A stretch of DNA of 64,000 nt from Verrucomicrobiaceae bacterium (GCA_027490195.1 JAIXYN010000070.1:1-64000), one strand, 5' to 3'; shown: positions 17,270 to 27,675, counted from the stretch's first letter. The notes: generated by a model not told the origin, from the letters alone. Translations and numbers: made by a program.

Positions 17270-18160
17270 TCAGGCCCTAGCTGGCTTCCTCAGCCACAAA
17301 TCACTGCAAAACAGCAGCACACCGAGCCAGATCAGGCCAAACGAGACCAAGGACGCGGTGTTGATCGGCTCGTGATACACGCAGGCCCCCACCAGGAACT
17401 GTCCGGAGGGTGCGAGGAACTGCAGCACGCCGAGCAAGGCGAACGGCAGTTGCCGCGCCCCGTTCGCGAATCCCAGCAGCGGAATCGTCGTGATGATACC
17501 AAGTCCCACGATGAGCAGCAGATCATGCGCAGAAGCCGTGCCCCAGATGGGCAGTCCGCTCTGCTGTGTCCAGATCAGATAAACAGCCGCCACCGGGATG
17601 CCGACCACCGTTTCCAGCGCGAGTCCCGGCAGTGAACCCAAGGGCGAGCGCCGTCGTGCCAGACCATAGAGCGCAAAGCTCCCAGCCAGCAGCAGGCCAA
17701 TCCAGGGAAATCGCCCCACAAGAACCAGCTGCGTCAGCACGCCAAACGCAGCGGAAGCGATACTTAGCTTTTGCAATCGAGACAGACGCTCTCCAAGCAA
17801 CCGGCTGCCGATGAGTACATTCAACAGCGGATTGATGAAGTAGCCAAGGCTGCAGTCGATGATGCGCCCATGCTGCGCCGCCCAGACGAAGACCCCCCAG
17901 TTGATGGCCAGCAAAAATGCGGACCACGCATGCGCTTTGAGCAGGCGCATGTCCCGCAAAGAGCGCAGAAAGCCGGGCCATTCCCCACGCAGCATCAGGA
18001 TGGGCAGCACGGTGGCCATGGTCCAGACCACACGCTGCGCCAGGGCCACATCACTGCCGAGATGGCCGATCTGTTTCCAATACACCGGCAGCACGCCCCA
18101 CAGGCCAAAGGCGACCACGGCACTTAGCACGGCATTGGCGGGTGGTTTTTCAGGATTCAT
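17270..18160 (-). CDS. rarD: RarD-like EamA-family transporter
   Basis: Inner-membrane transporter of the RarD subgroup, 296 residues and about ten transmembrane helices. The start AVVAFGLWGVLPVYWKQIGHL and the block AWSAFLLAINWGVFVWAAQHGRIIDCSLGYFINPL are typical of RarD (chloramphenicol-sensitivity protein family); the natural substrate is uncertain. The ATG at 18160 lies 10 nt inside the end of the upstream MFS gene, so the two overlap and are likely coupled. The stop is 5 bp from the convergent ddl stop. Confidence 0.85.
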   Translation of the reverse strand: MNPEKPPANAVLSAVVAFGLWGVLPVYWKQIGHLGSDVALAQRVVWTMATVLPILMLRGEWPGFLRSLRDMRLLKAHAWSAFLLAINWGVFVWAAQHGRIIDCSLGYFINPLLNVLIGSRLLGERLSRLQKLSIASAAFGVLTQLVLVGRFPWIGLLLAGSFALYGLARRRSPLGSLPGLALETVVGIPVAAVYLIWTQQSGLPIWGTASAHDLLLIVGLGIITTIPLLGFANGARQLPFALLGVLQFLAPSGQFLVGACVYHEPINTASLVSFGLIWLGVLLFCSDLWLRKPARA

Positions 18161-19322
18161 GCCTTTGAGCTTTACGAGTGTAGAGAATGAGCAGGGCCGC
18201 CACGATGCCAAGCACGGCATTCAGCAACCACAGCACCTTAGGGTGATGATCATAGAGTGGCATTCCGAGCGCGGAACTGGCGGTGTTGCCTGCGCACCAT
18301 GCCAGGCTTTGGAATCCCACGTAACGCCCGCGCATGTCCTCAGGTGAAAGACTTGCCGAATAGGCCTGCTGCCGCGAAAACGCCGACATCTCTCCCAGCG
18401 TGAACACCACCATCATCAGCACAAACGCCGTGAGCGATCCGCTGACAAGAAAGGTGAGGAAACTGGCCCCCATCAGAATATACCCGAAGGCGAGCACCTG
18501 CTTGACCGGCCACCGGCGCAGTCCATTGGCCAGAGGCACCTCAAACAGGCAGATCATCACGCCGTTCAATGCGAGCACGAGTCCGCAGAGATGTAGCGGC
18601 AAGGCACTCCGCTCGAAGTGCAGCGGAAAGGTCGTGTTCGTCTGCCTGAAAACCCACGCCAAACACACGCAGGCCCCAAACAGCGCTAGAAAGGCGTGAT
18701 TGGTGCGGATCGACTGCCAGGCATGCCCCCAGCCCGCGTGCTCGCGTGCCGTACGCCGGCCCCTCGGCAGGAGCCACCAGGCGATGATGCCAAACACGAC
18801 GGACGTGGCCGCATCGACTGCAAACAGCCAGAAAAATGAATATTCAGCGAGAAACCCCGCTGTCGCCGGTCCCAACGACCACGCCAGATTGATGGCGAAA
18901 CGCTGCACCGAATACGCCAGCACGCGTTGCTCAGGCGGCACGATGTCCTGCACCAGTGCGGCGCTCGCAGGCTGCCCGGCTTCATTGATCGCCCCGGTAA
19001 GAAAAGCCAGAGCTGCTAGCGCCTGCCAGTCCACCGCCTGAGACATGGCCATCATGCAGGCTGCACCAGCGAGTGATGAAACGGCCATGGTGACGTTCCG
19101 CCCAAGGCGGTCCGCCATCCAGCCGCCGATCCAGGCGGCTATGAATCCTCCGAGAGAGTAAGCGGCCACGGCATAACCAGCCTGCGTGGCCGTGTTGCCA
19201 TTCCGCGTGATAAAAAGCGCCAGGAACGGCACGACGAAGACGCCGAACCGGTTGACGAAGGTAGCGCCTACGAGAACCCAAAAGGGTCTGGGCAGGAGCT
19301 GCAGTTGTGAAAACAGAGACAT
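18150..19322 (-). CDS. MFS transporter
   Basis: A 390-residue major-facilitator permease with 12 predicted helices. The A-motif region reads IGGWMADRLGRNVTMAVSS between helices 2 and 3. FVVPFLALFITRNG, GATFVNRFGVFVV and DMRGRYVGFQSLAW are characteristic of MdtH/YajR-like drug-efflux members. Substrate unknown. It overlaps the RarD gene by 11 nt. Export of small hydrophobic compounds is a plausible but unproven shared theme. Confidence 0.82.
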   Translation of the reverse strand: MSLFSQLQLLPRPFWVLVGATFVNRFGVFVVPFLALFITRNGNTATQAGYAVAAYSLGGFIAAWIGGWMADRLGRNVTMAVSSLAGAACMMAMSQAVDWQALAALAFLTGAINEAGQPASAALVQDIVPPEQRVLAYSVQRFAINLAWSLGPATAGFLAEYSFFWLFAVDAATSVVFGIIAWWLLPRGRRTAREHAGWGHAWQSIRTNHAFLALFGACVCLAWVFRQTNTTFPLHFERSALPLHLCGLVLALNGVMICLFEVPLANGLRRWPVKQVLAFGYILMGASFLTFLVSGSLTAFVLMMVVFTLGEMSAFSRQQAYSASLSPEDMRGRYVGFQSLAWCAGNTASSALGMPLYDHHPKVLWLLNAVLGIVAALLILYTRKAQRHES

Positions 19323-19373
19323 GGTTGGAAAGAGAAAAAGAAGTGCATGGGAAATTGGGAGATGAGCTGGAAC

Positions 19374-19405
19374 GCAAAACGGGCCGGCTCAGGTGAGCCG
19401 GCCCG
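19374..19405 (-). terminator. Terminator of gap
   Basis: A near-perfect 12-bp stem CGGGCCGGCTCA/TGAGCCGGCCCG (19380-19391 and 19394-19405) is followed on the minus strand by TTTTGC. It lies ~35 bp beyond the gap stop codon. Confidence 0.85.
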
Positions 19406-19439
19406 TCGAAGGCTTTGAAGGTTGCTGTGTTCGTCTAGA

Positions 19440-20549
<1,110 letters not shown>

Positions 20550-20604
20550 TCAACCGCCGAGGCAGCAGGATTCGGACCTTGATTGAAAGATGTAACGCCT
20601 CATC

Positions 20605-20642
20605 ACTACATTTGTAGTTGCCATTTCACGACAAATGTAGTG
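20605..20642. promoter_or_regulatory. Paired BlaI-type operator sites
   Basis: Two inverted-repeat sites lie 25-62 bp upstream of the repressor gene: ACTACATTTGTAGT at 20605-20618 (perfect dyad) and CACGACAAATGTAGTG at 20627-20642 (one mismatched pair). TACA-N4-TGTA-type dyads are the known target of BlaI/MecI repressors. Their position between gap and the repressor gene suggests autoregulation. Confidence 0.75.
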
Positions 20643-20666
20643 GAATGCATTTAATTCCAATAAAAC

Positions 20667-21047
20667 ATGCCAAACGCACCCGACATCGCTGAATCTGAAT
20701 GGTCCGTCATGGAGGCTCTTTGGGAGACTTCTCCGCAGACCGCCTCTGAAGTCACCAAGGCGCTGCGCCCCACCATGAACTGGGCGGAAAACACCGTCCG
20801 CACCCTTCTCATGCGCCTCGTCGATAAAGGCGCGCTCAAGACTGCCGAAAACGCCAGCGGCACCCGCACCTTCCTCCCCGCCGTGAAACGCGAGGCCTGC
20901 GTGCGCGCTGAGAGCGAGTCTTTCATGCAGCGCATCTTCGGCGGTGCCGCCAAGCCCCTGCTCGTCCACTTCGCCCAAAACAGCAAGCTCACCGCCGAAG
21001 AGGTGAAGGAGCTCAAAAAGCTGCTCGACCAAAATCTCAACTCTTAA
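20667..21047 (+). CDS. BlaI/MecI-family transcriptional repressor
   Basis: A 126-residue winged-helix repressor. Landmarks are AESEWSVMEALWE, TASEVTKAL, the recognition region NWAENTVRTLLMRLVDKGAL and a C-terminal dimerisation part (FGGAAKPLLVHFAQNSKLTAEEVKELKKLL). BlaI repressors dimerise on TACA/TGTA dyads and are inactivated by proteolysis triggered by a BlaR1 partner. That partner follows here after 6 bp. Two matching operator dyads lie upstream. The regulated process need not be beta-lactam resistance: no beta-lactamase is in the window. Confidence 0.92.
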   Translation: MPNAPDIAESEWSVMEALWETSPQTASEVTKALRPTMNWAENTVRTLLMRLVDKGALKTAENASGTRTFLPAVKREACVRAESESFMQRIFGGAAKPLLVHFAQNSKLTAEEVKELKKLLDQNLNS

Positions 21048-21053
21048 TCCACC

Positions 21054-23924
21054 ATGAACACGCTCACACAACTCTTCGACTGGCTGCTCGCCGCCAGTCT
21101 TCGTGCGTCGCTGCTCACTCTGGCCACGTTGCTCGTTCAGGCGGCTTTAAGTCGGCACCTCACCGCCCGCATGCGCTATGCCCTCTGGCTGCCTGTGCTT
21201 ATCGTTCTGCTCATGCCTGTGCTGCCGCAAAGCCGCTGGAGCATCGAGCACGTCTTTCAAGCACCACCCCAGCCAGCACCAAGCTCTGGAGCCATCTCTC
21301 CATTGATCAAGGAGCCAAGACCGGTGGTTTTCGAGTCGGTCACCCCTATGCCCGAAACCATCCACTGGCAGCAAGTGTTCCTTCTTACTTGGCTCAGCGT
21401 CTCCGCAGGCATGCTCGTCTTCGGCAGCGCCTCCTTCATGCTCACCCTGCGCCGTTTCAAACAAGCCCGCCATCCCGTGAGTGATGAGCTTCTCAACACG
21501 CTCGCTCAAATCGCCCGCGAGATGCATTTGCGCTACGTCCCGCGGGTCTTGATCGCCTCCGCCGTCAGCAGCCCCGCTGTCACCGGTCTCATGCGTCCCA
21601 CCCTGCTGCTGCCCGCTGACTTTGACCGCGAGTTCTCGCCCGCCGAGGCACGGCTCGTACTCAAGCACGAACTCATGCATCTCAAGCGCGGCGATCTCAT
21701 GCTCAACGCCCTCATGTGCGTAATGATGGCCCTGCATTGGTTCAATCCCCTGCTATGGCTGGCTTTCTTCAAAATCCGTGCCGACCGCGAAGCGGCCTGC
21801 GATGCCCAGGTGCTCCACGATGCCCCCAATGACCGTCGCATCGAATATGGACATGCCCTCCTCAAAGTCGAAACCGCCTTCTGTCCTCGCGGCTTCAGCC
21901 TAGGCTTCGTCGGCATCTTTCAGCGCGGATCTGCATTGCGTTCCCGCATCCATTCCATTGCCACCCATCGCGCTCCACACCCCGCCATGAAAGCCATGAT
22001 CACCTTGTTCATCGTGCTCATGACCTTTTTCGGCATCACCCGCGCCCAGCAACCGAAACCCGCAGATGATGCGCAGCTCATCGCCATCGAAGTTAGAGTC
22101 GTTAAATTTAAGCAAGCCACCGACTGGAGTTTTGGCGGCAGACTGCCAGACAAAGAAACAAATGCCTTTCCTCCTGCTGTCCTGCTCTCCCCCGCAGAAC
22201 TCGCCGTTCAATTGAGGGAAATGCTTAATAACGACAGCACCACTACCATATCCTACCCCCGCATGGTCACCGTCAGTGGACACGAACTCATGGTTAAAAG
22301 CGTCGTGAACCAGCCCTACAAAGACAAGGACGGCAAAGTTAAGGAGCTTCCAATCGGACTCGTCTGTAAATTCACGCCCACTGTGAATGGCGAAAGCGTC
22401 AAACTCGACATGGATATCACCGACGCGATTTTGGTTGATCCAGCAACCGGTGCGGCGATTTCCGAGTTCAAAGGCGATTATCCCACCGTCCACACACGGA
22501 CTTATAAAGCCAGCCACGAAAGTGGCGACGGACAATCCTGTGTCATCGCCGACTGGGATGATGGTAAACCTCAAAGCAAACGTCCAGTGGTTTATATCAT
22601 CACACCCCATGTGATCGACCCGAAGAAGGCAGGTCTTCCGGCTGGTGCTAATTTAACCACGGATGCGAACATTACCGTAGAGGCGACAACTCCACCCACC
22701 ACCAAGGCCATCCAGACGAAGCTCGAAAAAATCATCTTCCCTCACATTCAATTCCAAAGCGCCACGGTGGCAGAATGCATTGAGTACCTCCGCGTCAAAG
22801 CCCTTGACCTCGACACATCTGAGTCGGCCTCGCGCGGAATCAATCTCCAATACCGACCCGGCAACCCACCGTCCAACGCCGCCATCACGCTAGATCTCAA
22901 AGACATCCCCTTGGGCGAAGCCCTGCGCTATGTCGTTGAACTGGCCAGCCTCAAAATGATCATTCAGCCATACGCCGTTCTCATCGGCCCTGCTGATGAT
23001 CCCATGTTTGCGAAATCTGCGGCTGCACCGTCTGTGCACAACTCATCCGACAAACCCGGCGAGATTGTCATTGCAGCCCCGGGCTCCAAAATCATCTTCC
23101 CCAGCGTCGAATTCCGCGATGCCACACTCACCGAATGCATCGACTTCATTCGCATCAAAGCCCGCGACCTCGACCCCGATAAAAAAGGCGTGAACGTCAT
23201 CCTCAAGCCGGGCGGGAATGAAACGGCGCGCATCACCCTATCTCTCAAGAACGTGCCTCTGTCAGAAGTCCTTCGCTACTGTGCCGAGCTAACGAACCAC
23301 AAGCTCACCTCCGACGCCCAGTCCTTTTTCCTCACTCCTGTTTCCACAGAAGTCCCGGCAAACAAAGATCAGGCTTCAAACCCTGCGACACCTCCACAAG
23401 AAAGTGCCGCCGAGGCAAAGGCGGCGGAGCTGCGCAAAGCTCGTCCGCAACAGTATGACTTCGCCAAGGCGAACCTCGGCGATGTGCTGCGTTTTATTGC
23501 CACCGATGCCGGCATCAATTTCTTTGCTCTCCCCGACGACAATCCCATCAATCAAAAGTTGGTGACCTTTAGCATCAGCAGCAGTCCTTTTGAGGTCCTT
23601 GAGACACTTTGCAGCGCGAATGGTTTGATGCTGGTGCTTGATCAGAACAAGTGGTTCATCCGCGTCACCGATGATACCACTCTGGTCACGAAAGATTATG
23701 CCCTGCCAAAAACGCAGGCCATCATCGAAACTATCCTCAAAGACATCAGCACGCTCATTGAGGGTGACGAAACCAACCCTGTTGCAGACAAACCTCAATC
23801 AAGAGTGGCCTTCAAAAAAGAGCAAAACTCAGTTTTCGTGAAAGCCACCCGTCTTCAGCACTCCTCGGTCGCCGCCTATTTCCAGGGGCTTAAAAGTTCA
23901 GCGCAGTCCGGCAACACCAAGTGA
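21054..23924 (+). CDS. BlaR1-type M56 protease fused to secretin/STN-like domains
   Basis: A 956-residue membrane protein. Residues 1-330 form a BlaR1/MecR1-like M56 peptidase with four transmembrane helices, zinc motif HELMH (205-209) and the third ligand in ADREAACD (Glu246). After the last helix (~313-329) there is no penicillin-binding domain. Instead a secretin-like region follows (~340-520: IAIEVRVVKF, TTISYPRMVT, GDGQSCVIADW). Then come three related secretin-N0/STN-like repeats at ~560-643, 680-762 and 800-871. The first two share IIFPxxxF-x6-ECIxxxRxKAxDLD. It is co-transcribed with the repressor (6 bp gap). Presumably an envelope stress or ligand sensor that cleaves or triggers cleavage of the repressor; the signal is unknown. 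Confidence 0.82.
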   Translation: MNTLTQLFDWLLAASLRASLLTLATLLVQAALSRHLTARMRYALWLPVLIVLLMPVLPQSRWSIEHVFQAPPQPAPSSGAISPLIKEPRPVVFESVTPMPETIHWQQVFLLTWLSVSAGMLVFGSASFMLTLRRFKQARHPVSDELLNTLAQIAREMHLRYVPRVLIASAVSSPAVTGLMRPTLLLPADFDREFSPAEARLVLKHELMHLKRGDLMLNALMCVMMALHWFNPLLWLAFFKIRADREAACDAQVLHDAPNDRRIEYGHALLKVETAFCPRGFSLGFVGIFQRGSALRSRIHSIATHRAPHPAMKAMITLFIVLMTFFGITRAQQPKPADDAQLIAIEVRVVKFKQATDWSFGGRLPDKETNAFPPAVLLSPAELAVQLREMLNNDSTTTISYPRMVTVSGHELMVKSVVNQPYKDKDGKVKELPIGLVCKFTPTVNGESVKLDMDITDAILVDPATGAAISEFKGDYPTVHTRTYKASHESGDGQSCVIADWDDGKPQSKRPVVYIITPHVIDPKKAGLPAGANLTTDANITVEATTPPTTKAIQTKLEKIIFPHIQFQSATVAECIEYLRVKALDLDTSESASRGINLQYRPGNPPSNAAITLDLKDIPLGEALRYVVELASLKMIIQPYAVLIGPADDPMFAKSAAAPSVHNSSDKPGEIVIAAPGSKIIFPSVEFRDATLTECIDFIRIKARDLDPDKKGVNVILKPGGNETARITLSLKNVPLSEVLRYCAELTNHKLTSDAQSFFLTPVSTEVPANKDQASNPATPPQESAAEAKAAELRKARPQQYDFAKANLGDVLRFIATDAGINFFALPDDNPINQKLVTFSISSSPFEVLETLCSANGLMLVLDQNKWFIRVTDDTTLVTKDYALPKTQAIIETILKDISTLIEGDETNPVADKPQSRVAFKKEQNSVFVKATRLQHSSVAAYFQGLKSSAQSGNTK

Positions 23925-23945
23925 TCCTCAGTTGAACTTGCCTCA

Positions 23946-24278
23946 ATGCTCGCTCTGGATGCCACGCTCATGGCATCCTCCTCAGAACTCGACCTCACCC
24001 AGCGCTTGCGCGAAAACGCCTGGATTGGCGATGCCGTTCTGGAGCTCTACGTCCGCAGCCTCATCCTGAAGCAGCAGGGCAAGGTGGATGCCGAGATGAA
24101 AACGCGTTTCACCTGCAATCAGTTCCTCTCCTGCACCGGCAATCCCACCGCCGTCGAAGCCGACATCGGCGTGATCTATCAGCGCGAAGGCCTAGAGCCT
24201 GCCTTCGCGTGGATTCGTGAAACTCTGGAGCCGCTCTTCCTCAAACAGGAAGCAAAACGCAAGCGCACTGGTAAATAA
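23946..24278 (+). CDS. Mini-RNase III-like protein
   Basis: A 110-residue protein with an RNase III fold signature: NAWIGDAVLELYVRSLIL (Asp29 of the GD pair) and TAVEADIGVIYQREGLEPAFAWI (Glu71). At the position three before the Glu it has Thr instead of Asp, as in Bacillus mini-III (MrnC). There is no double-stranded-RNA-binding domain. The part between the two motifs is shorter than in MrnC, so activity is uncertain. A second ATG at 23970 is possible. It starts 21 bp after the BlaR1-like gene and abuts the convergent FAD oxidoreductase stop. Confidence 0.65.
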   Translation: MLALDATLMASSSELDLTQRLRENAWIGDAVLELYVRSLILKQQGKVDAEMKTRFTCNQFLSCTGNPTAVEADIGVIYQREGLEPAFAWIRETLEPLFLKQEAKRKRTGK

Positions 24279-25700
24279 CTACACCCGCTGCCCGAGCGCC
24301 TTCAGCTTGGCCTCGGCCTCGCTCCAGGGAACATCATGCGGCAATCGCTTCGTCGTTGCAGCCAATGCCGCAGTCACACCAGCAGCCTCGCCCATCGCCA
24401 CCGAGTTTCCCGTCACGCGATAGCTCGCATGCGCGATGAAATCACCGCTGATATTGCGCCCGGCCATCATCAGGCCGTCCACATCTTTCGCGATCAAGGC
24501 CCGCAGCGGAATGTCATACGGCTTCACCTTGACGCCGCCGTTGTGATAGGCCGCCGATTTGTTTGCTTCTTTGCTCAGCGCATGAATGTCCACGGGGAAA
24601 GTTGGACGCACGACGGCATCATCATAGCGGGCACCTGCGATAAGGTCACCTTTGTTAACGGTATAGCGGCCTTTGATGCGCCTGCCATCGCGCACTCCGA
24701 TCTGTTCGGAGGTGGCGGCGATCTGCAGCCCCTCCCATGGACCACCGAGCTGGCGCAAACCGTTCACGATTTTGTGCAACTCTGATCGCGCCTTAACCGT
24801 GGCTTCGGTGATTTTTGCCGCATCAAAGCATGGCACTCCGTATTGATGGTTCATCATCACCAGCAGCAGATTATCCCGCACCTGAAACAGTGTCGGCTTC
24901 GAATATGACGGGTAGTGGCCCGTGCGCTCGATTTCCGCCTTGAGAGTATCTTTGGCAATGCCATCCGCCTTGCTCGGGTCTGAACCATGAATGAAAGCCG
25001 CGAGCTTAGCCGATTCTTTGCACACCAGCAGCGCATTGAGCGACATCGGCTGACAGGGGCACGAATCTGCCTCACCATATTCAAAGGCACATCCCGCCAG
25101 GGCTCCGAGATCGCCATCACCCGTGGTGTCGATGAACACCGGTGCCTTCCATGCCTGCCGTCCAGACTTCGATTCGGTCACAATCGTCGTGAGCCGTTTC
25201 CCATCGCGATACGCCGCGCAAACCTTCGTGTGGAGCTGGAACTTAATACCCGCTTCCACAAACATTTCTTCCAGCAGCAGCTTCATCCCTTCCGGTTCAT
25301 AGACCACGCTGCCCTTGCTGGTGCCACGACGCATCTCGCGTTCATCCAGTCGCTTCAGCAGTTCCTGGTTGAAACCCGGCTTATCGAAATCCAGCAGGTA
25401 GCCGAGCAGCCCCGCCGTCCACACGCCACCGAGGCAGCCCCGCCACTCAAACACCCGCACCTTGGCACCCGCGCGTGCCGCCGTGATCGCCGCCGCAATA
25501 CCCGCCGGCCCTGCTCCGCAGACAATGACGTCCGCATCCTCCCCCAGCGGCAGATCCTGCGCAGGCTCATGAAACTGCCCCGCAATGACTTTCTCCACCT
25601 CCACTGCATTCATGAGTCCTGGTGTGACGAGCGCACCGGAAAAGGCGGCGGTCAGGAAGGAGCGGCGTTTGAGGTCGGGGGAAGAACTTGAATTGCTCAT
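24279..25700 (-). CDS. Exported FAD-dependent oxidoreductase
   Basis: Flavoprotein of the FAD-dependent oxidoreductase family (Pfam FAD_oxidored type), 473 residues. A Tat-like signal (KRRSFLTAAFSGALVTPG) precedes the dinucleotide fold DADVIVCGAGPAGIAAAITAARAGAKVRVFE. A second FAD-contact block is VFIDTTGDGDLGALAGC and a C-terminal one is GLMMAGRNISGDFIAHASYRVTGNSVAMGEAAG. Such proteins are frequent among exported catabolic enzymes of Verrucomicrobiota and Planctomycetes; the substrate is unknown. It follows the PHP metallohydrolase gene by 40 bp on the same strand. Confidence 0.83.
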   Translation of the reverse strand: MSNSSSSPDLKRRSFLTAAFSGALVTPGLMNAVEVEKVIAGQFHEPAQDLPLGEDADVIVCGAGPAGIAAAITAARAGAKVRVFEWRGCLGGVWTAGLLGYLLDFDKPGFNQELLKRLDEREMRRGTSKGSVVYEPEGMKLLLEEMFVEAGIKFQLHTKVCAAYRDGKRLTTIVTESKSGRQAWKAPVFIDTTGDGDLGALAGCAFEYGEADSCPCQPMSLNALLVCKESAKLAAFIHGSDPSKADGIAKDTLKAEIERTGHYPSYSKPTLFQVRDNLLLVMMNHQYGVPCFDAAKITEATVKARSELHKIVNGLRQLGGPWEGLQIAATSEQIGVRDGRRIKGRYTVNKGDLIAGARYDDAVVRPTFPVDIHALSKEANKSAAYHNGGVKVKPYDIPLRALIAKDVDGLMMAGRNISGDFIAHASYRVTGNSVAMGEAAGVTAALAATTKRLPHDVPWSEAEAKLKALGQRV

Positions 25701-25740
25701 GATGGTACAGAAGTCAGATGAAAGGCGGCTTTGGACAAGA

Positions 25741-27675
25741 TCATTGTTCACTTTTCACCATCACCGACTCCACCTGAACCGCCACGGCCTCGTCGCAATG
25801 CTTCAACGCATCCTTAAGTTTCACGCCATCTCCATCGCTTTCCTGGATCAATCGCCGTGCGATGGCGAAGGCAGGCTCAAACCGCCCGTCACCATCTGCA
25901 TCCAGCCAGATCGGATTTGTCGATCCGATCACACGTGAAACGAAGGCTTTGCTGCTCGGCTGATACGGGCGTGGGATCTCCCAGAACGGCTCCGTGACAC
26001 CCGGCCCCGTAGCGATCAACACCAGATGAACATCATGCGCAGGTTTCGGCAACTGCCAGACGATGCGCGCCTTTTCACCCGCACGATGGTTGTCCTCAAT
26101 CTTCTGCTCGCGAATCAGAATGCCGTTCGCGAAAAGTTCGATTCGGTCCGCCTGCGTCCATTCCGGGCCAAAAACCGTGGCCTCCACTTTGATGCTTTCC
26201 TTCAGCCCTGTGGCCAGATCGCCGACCGTGAACTTGTCATTCACCTTCAGCTGCGCCAGCAGCCCGAGGCTCACCAGCAGCCGTCCCTCTTTGTAGCTGC
26301 GCCAGACTTCTTCGAGATCGAGATTCGCTGCATCTGCATCCTTCGCCGCCACATACGTGCGCCCCTGCCCCAAAATGAATCGGTTCACATCATGGCTGTC
26401 ACTTGATGCAACCGCCGCGATGCGATGCCCGCGGTTCAACAAGGCAAACCAGTCCTGATATAGCAATTGTATGTCAGACTGCATCGCCGCCGATGTGATC
26501 ACCTCCATCGCATCAATATCTAGCGCGTCCGCATGGCGATGCCTTCCCGTCTTCGGATTGAACTGCATGCCGCCGAGCGGAATGAAGCCGCTGTGCAGAT
26601 CACGCGGATGATTCAATGTGATCACTTTTACCCCCGGTGTCGCACGGATCTCAGGCAGCAGTTTCCCCCAGTCCTCCTGGTTGTGATTCACCACCCGTGC
26701 CCCCGGTTCGATGGGGAACGCATTGAAGTGCCCGCGCTTCGTCGTCACCTCATTGCCGATCACCGGCGTGAAGCGTTCCGCCACGCCCATGCTCGCCGCG
26801 CTGGTCGCATAATCGGTGTGATGATTGTGATCCGTCGCAACCGCCAGTTCGATCCCCTCCCCCGCAATCGTCAACATGCGTTCCTCGATTTTCGCATCGC
26901 CATGCCCGCTGTGCGTCAGCGTGTGAATGTGGCTGTCTGCTGCGATCCAGCCCGCCGTCGGCACATCACGCCGCAACTGTAGCGCCACCCGCTTTGTATC
27001 GCCGGCATGGAGCGAAATAGCGGCGCGCTCCACACTCCATTCAAAACCGCGCCCCGCATGCAGGATATAGTCGCCCGGAGGCAGCGACAGCATGGCCTTT
27101 CCATTCTGCGTATAAACCACGCCAATGCGCACCGCCACCGCGCCTGCAGGCTCCGCCCGCAGCGGCTGCAAGGTCCCGTCCGTTCGTGTCAAGGTCAGCC
27201 GGCACGGCAGTCCCCCTCCGTTTTCGCCATCCGTCACCGACACCTCCACCTGGGCTCCGCTCAAAAATTCCGTCATCGGCTTCGCTGCGATGAACACCGG
27301 CCCAACTTCGATGTCGTCCACACTTGGCGGCGCTTCGATGGTCAAAACATTTTCCCCATCACGCAAAGCCCGCGCCGGGATCGTCAGCAGACTCTCCATC
27401 GCCGTTTCCGCCGTCACCAGCGTTCCCAGCTTGCGCCCGTTCAGCTGCACCGGCCATGTCAGTTTCACATCTCGCTGCCACAGCCGCAGCGTCTGCTCCT
27501 TAGCATTCGCCTTCGCCTCAAAGCGCCTCTCCAGCCTCTCTGCATCGACAGCGTGATCCTTGAACACCTCCCACTCAAACTGCCCCGCCTTTCCCAGATG
27601 CAACCGCTTGGCTTCCACCGTCAAATCCTCCGCCATCAAAGACAGTGCGGGCAGGCAAATAAATATCCATTTCAT
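25741..27675 (-). CDS. CehA/McbA-family PHP metallohydrolase, secreted
   Basis: A 644-residue exported protein with a short signal peptide (MKWIFICLPALSLMAED). The N-terminal ~270 residues are beta-rich accessory domains. The PHP-type metallohydrolase core follows: AADSHIHTLTHSGHGD, LAVATDHNHHTDY, GNEVTTKRGHFNAFP, ITLNHPRD and ASSDSHDVN supply the metal ligands. The C-terminal part is another beta domain. CehA-type enzymes hydrolyse phosphate or carbamate esters, but the substrate here is open. The start at 27675 is set by the signal peptide. The gene is divergent from 27753 and leads the FAD oxidoreductase gene. Confidence 0.8.
   Translation of the reverse strand: MKWIFICLPALSLMAEDLTVEAKRLHLGKAGQFEWEVFKDHAVDAERLERRFEAKANAKEQTLRLWQRDVKLTWPVQLNGRKLGTLVTAETAMESLLTIPARALRDGENVLTIEAPPSVDDIEVGPVFIAAKPMTEFLSGAQVEVSVTDGENGGGLPCRLTLTRTDGTLQPLRAEPAGAVAVRIGVVYTQNGKAMLSLPPGDYILHAGRGFEWSVERAAISLHAGDTKRVALQLRRDVPTAGWIAADSHIHTLTHSGHGDAKIEERMLTIAGEGIELAVATDHNHHTDYATSAASMGVAERFTPVIGNEVTTKRGHFNAFPIEPGARVVNHNQEDWGKLLPEIRATPGVKVITLNHPRDLHSGFIPLGGMQFNPKTGRHRHADALDIDAMEVITSAAMQSDIQLLYQDWFALLNRGHRIAAVASSDSHDVNRFILGQGRTYVAAKDADAANLDLEEVWRSYKEGRLLVSLGLLAQLKVNDKFTVGDLATGLKESIKVEATVFGPEWTQADRIELFANGILIREQKIEDNHRAGEKARIVWQLPKPAHDVHLVLIATGPGVTEPFWEIPRPYQPSSKAFVSRVIGSTNPIWLDADGDGRFEPAFAIARRLIQESDGDGVKLKDALKHCDEAVAVQVESVMVKSEQ

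Noticed and set aside
20605-23924. Beta-lactam resistance operon
   Set aside because: Repressor and M56 protease are present, but the sensor lacks a penicillin-binding domain and there is no beta-lactamase or PBP gene.
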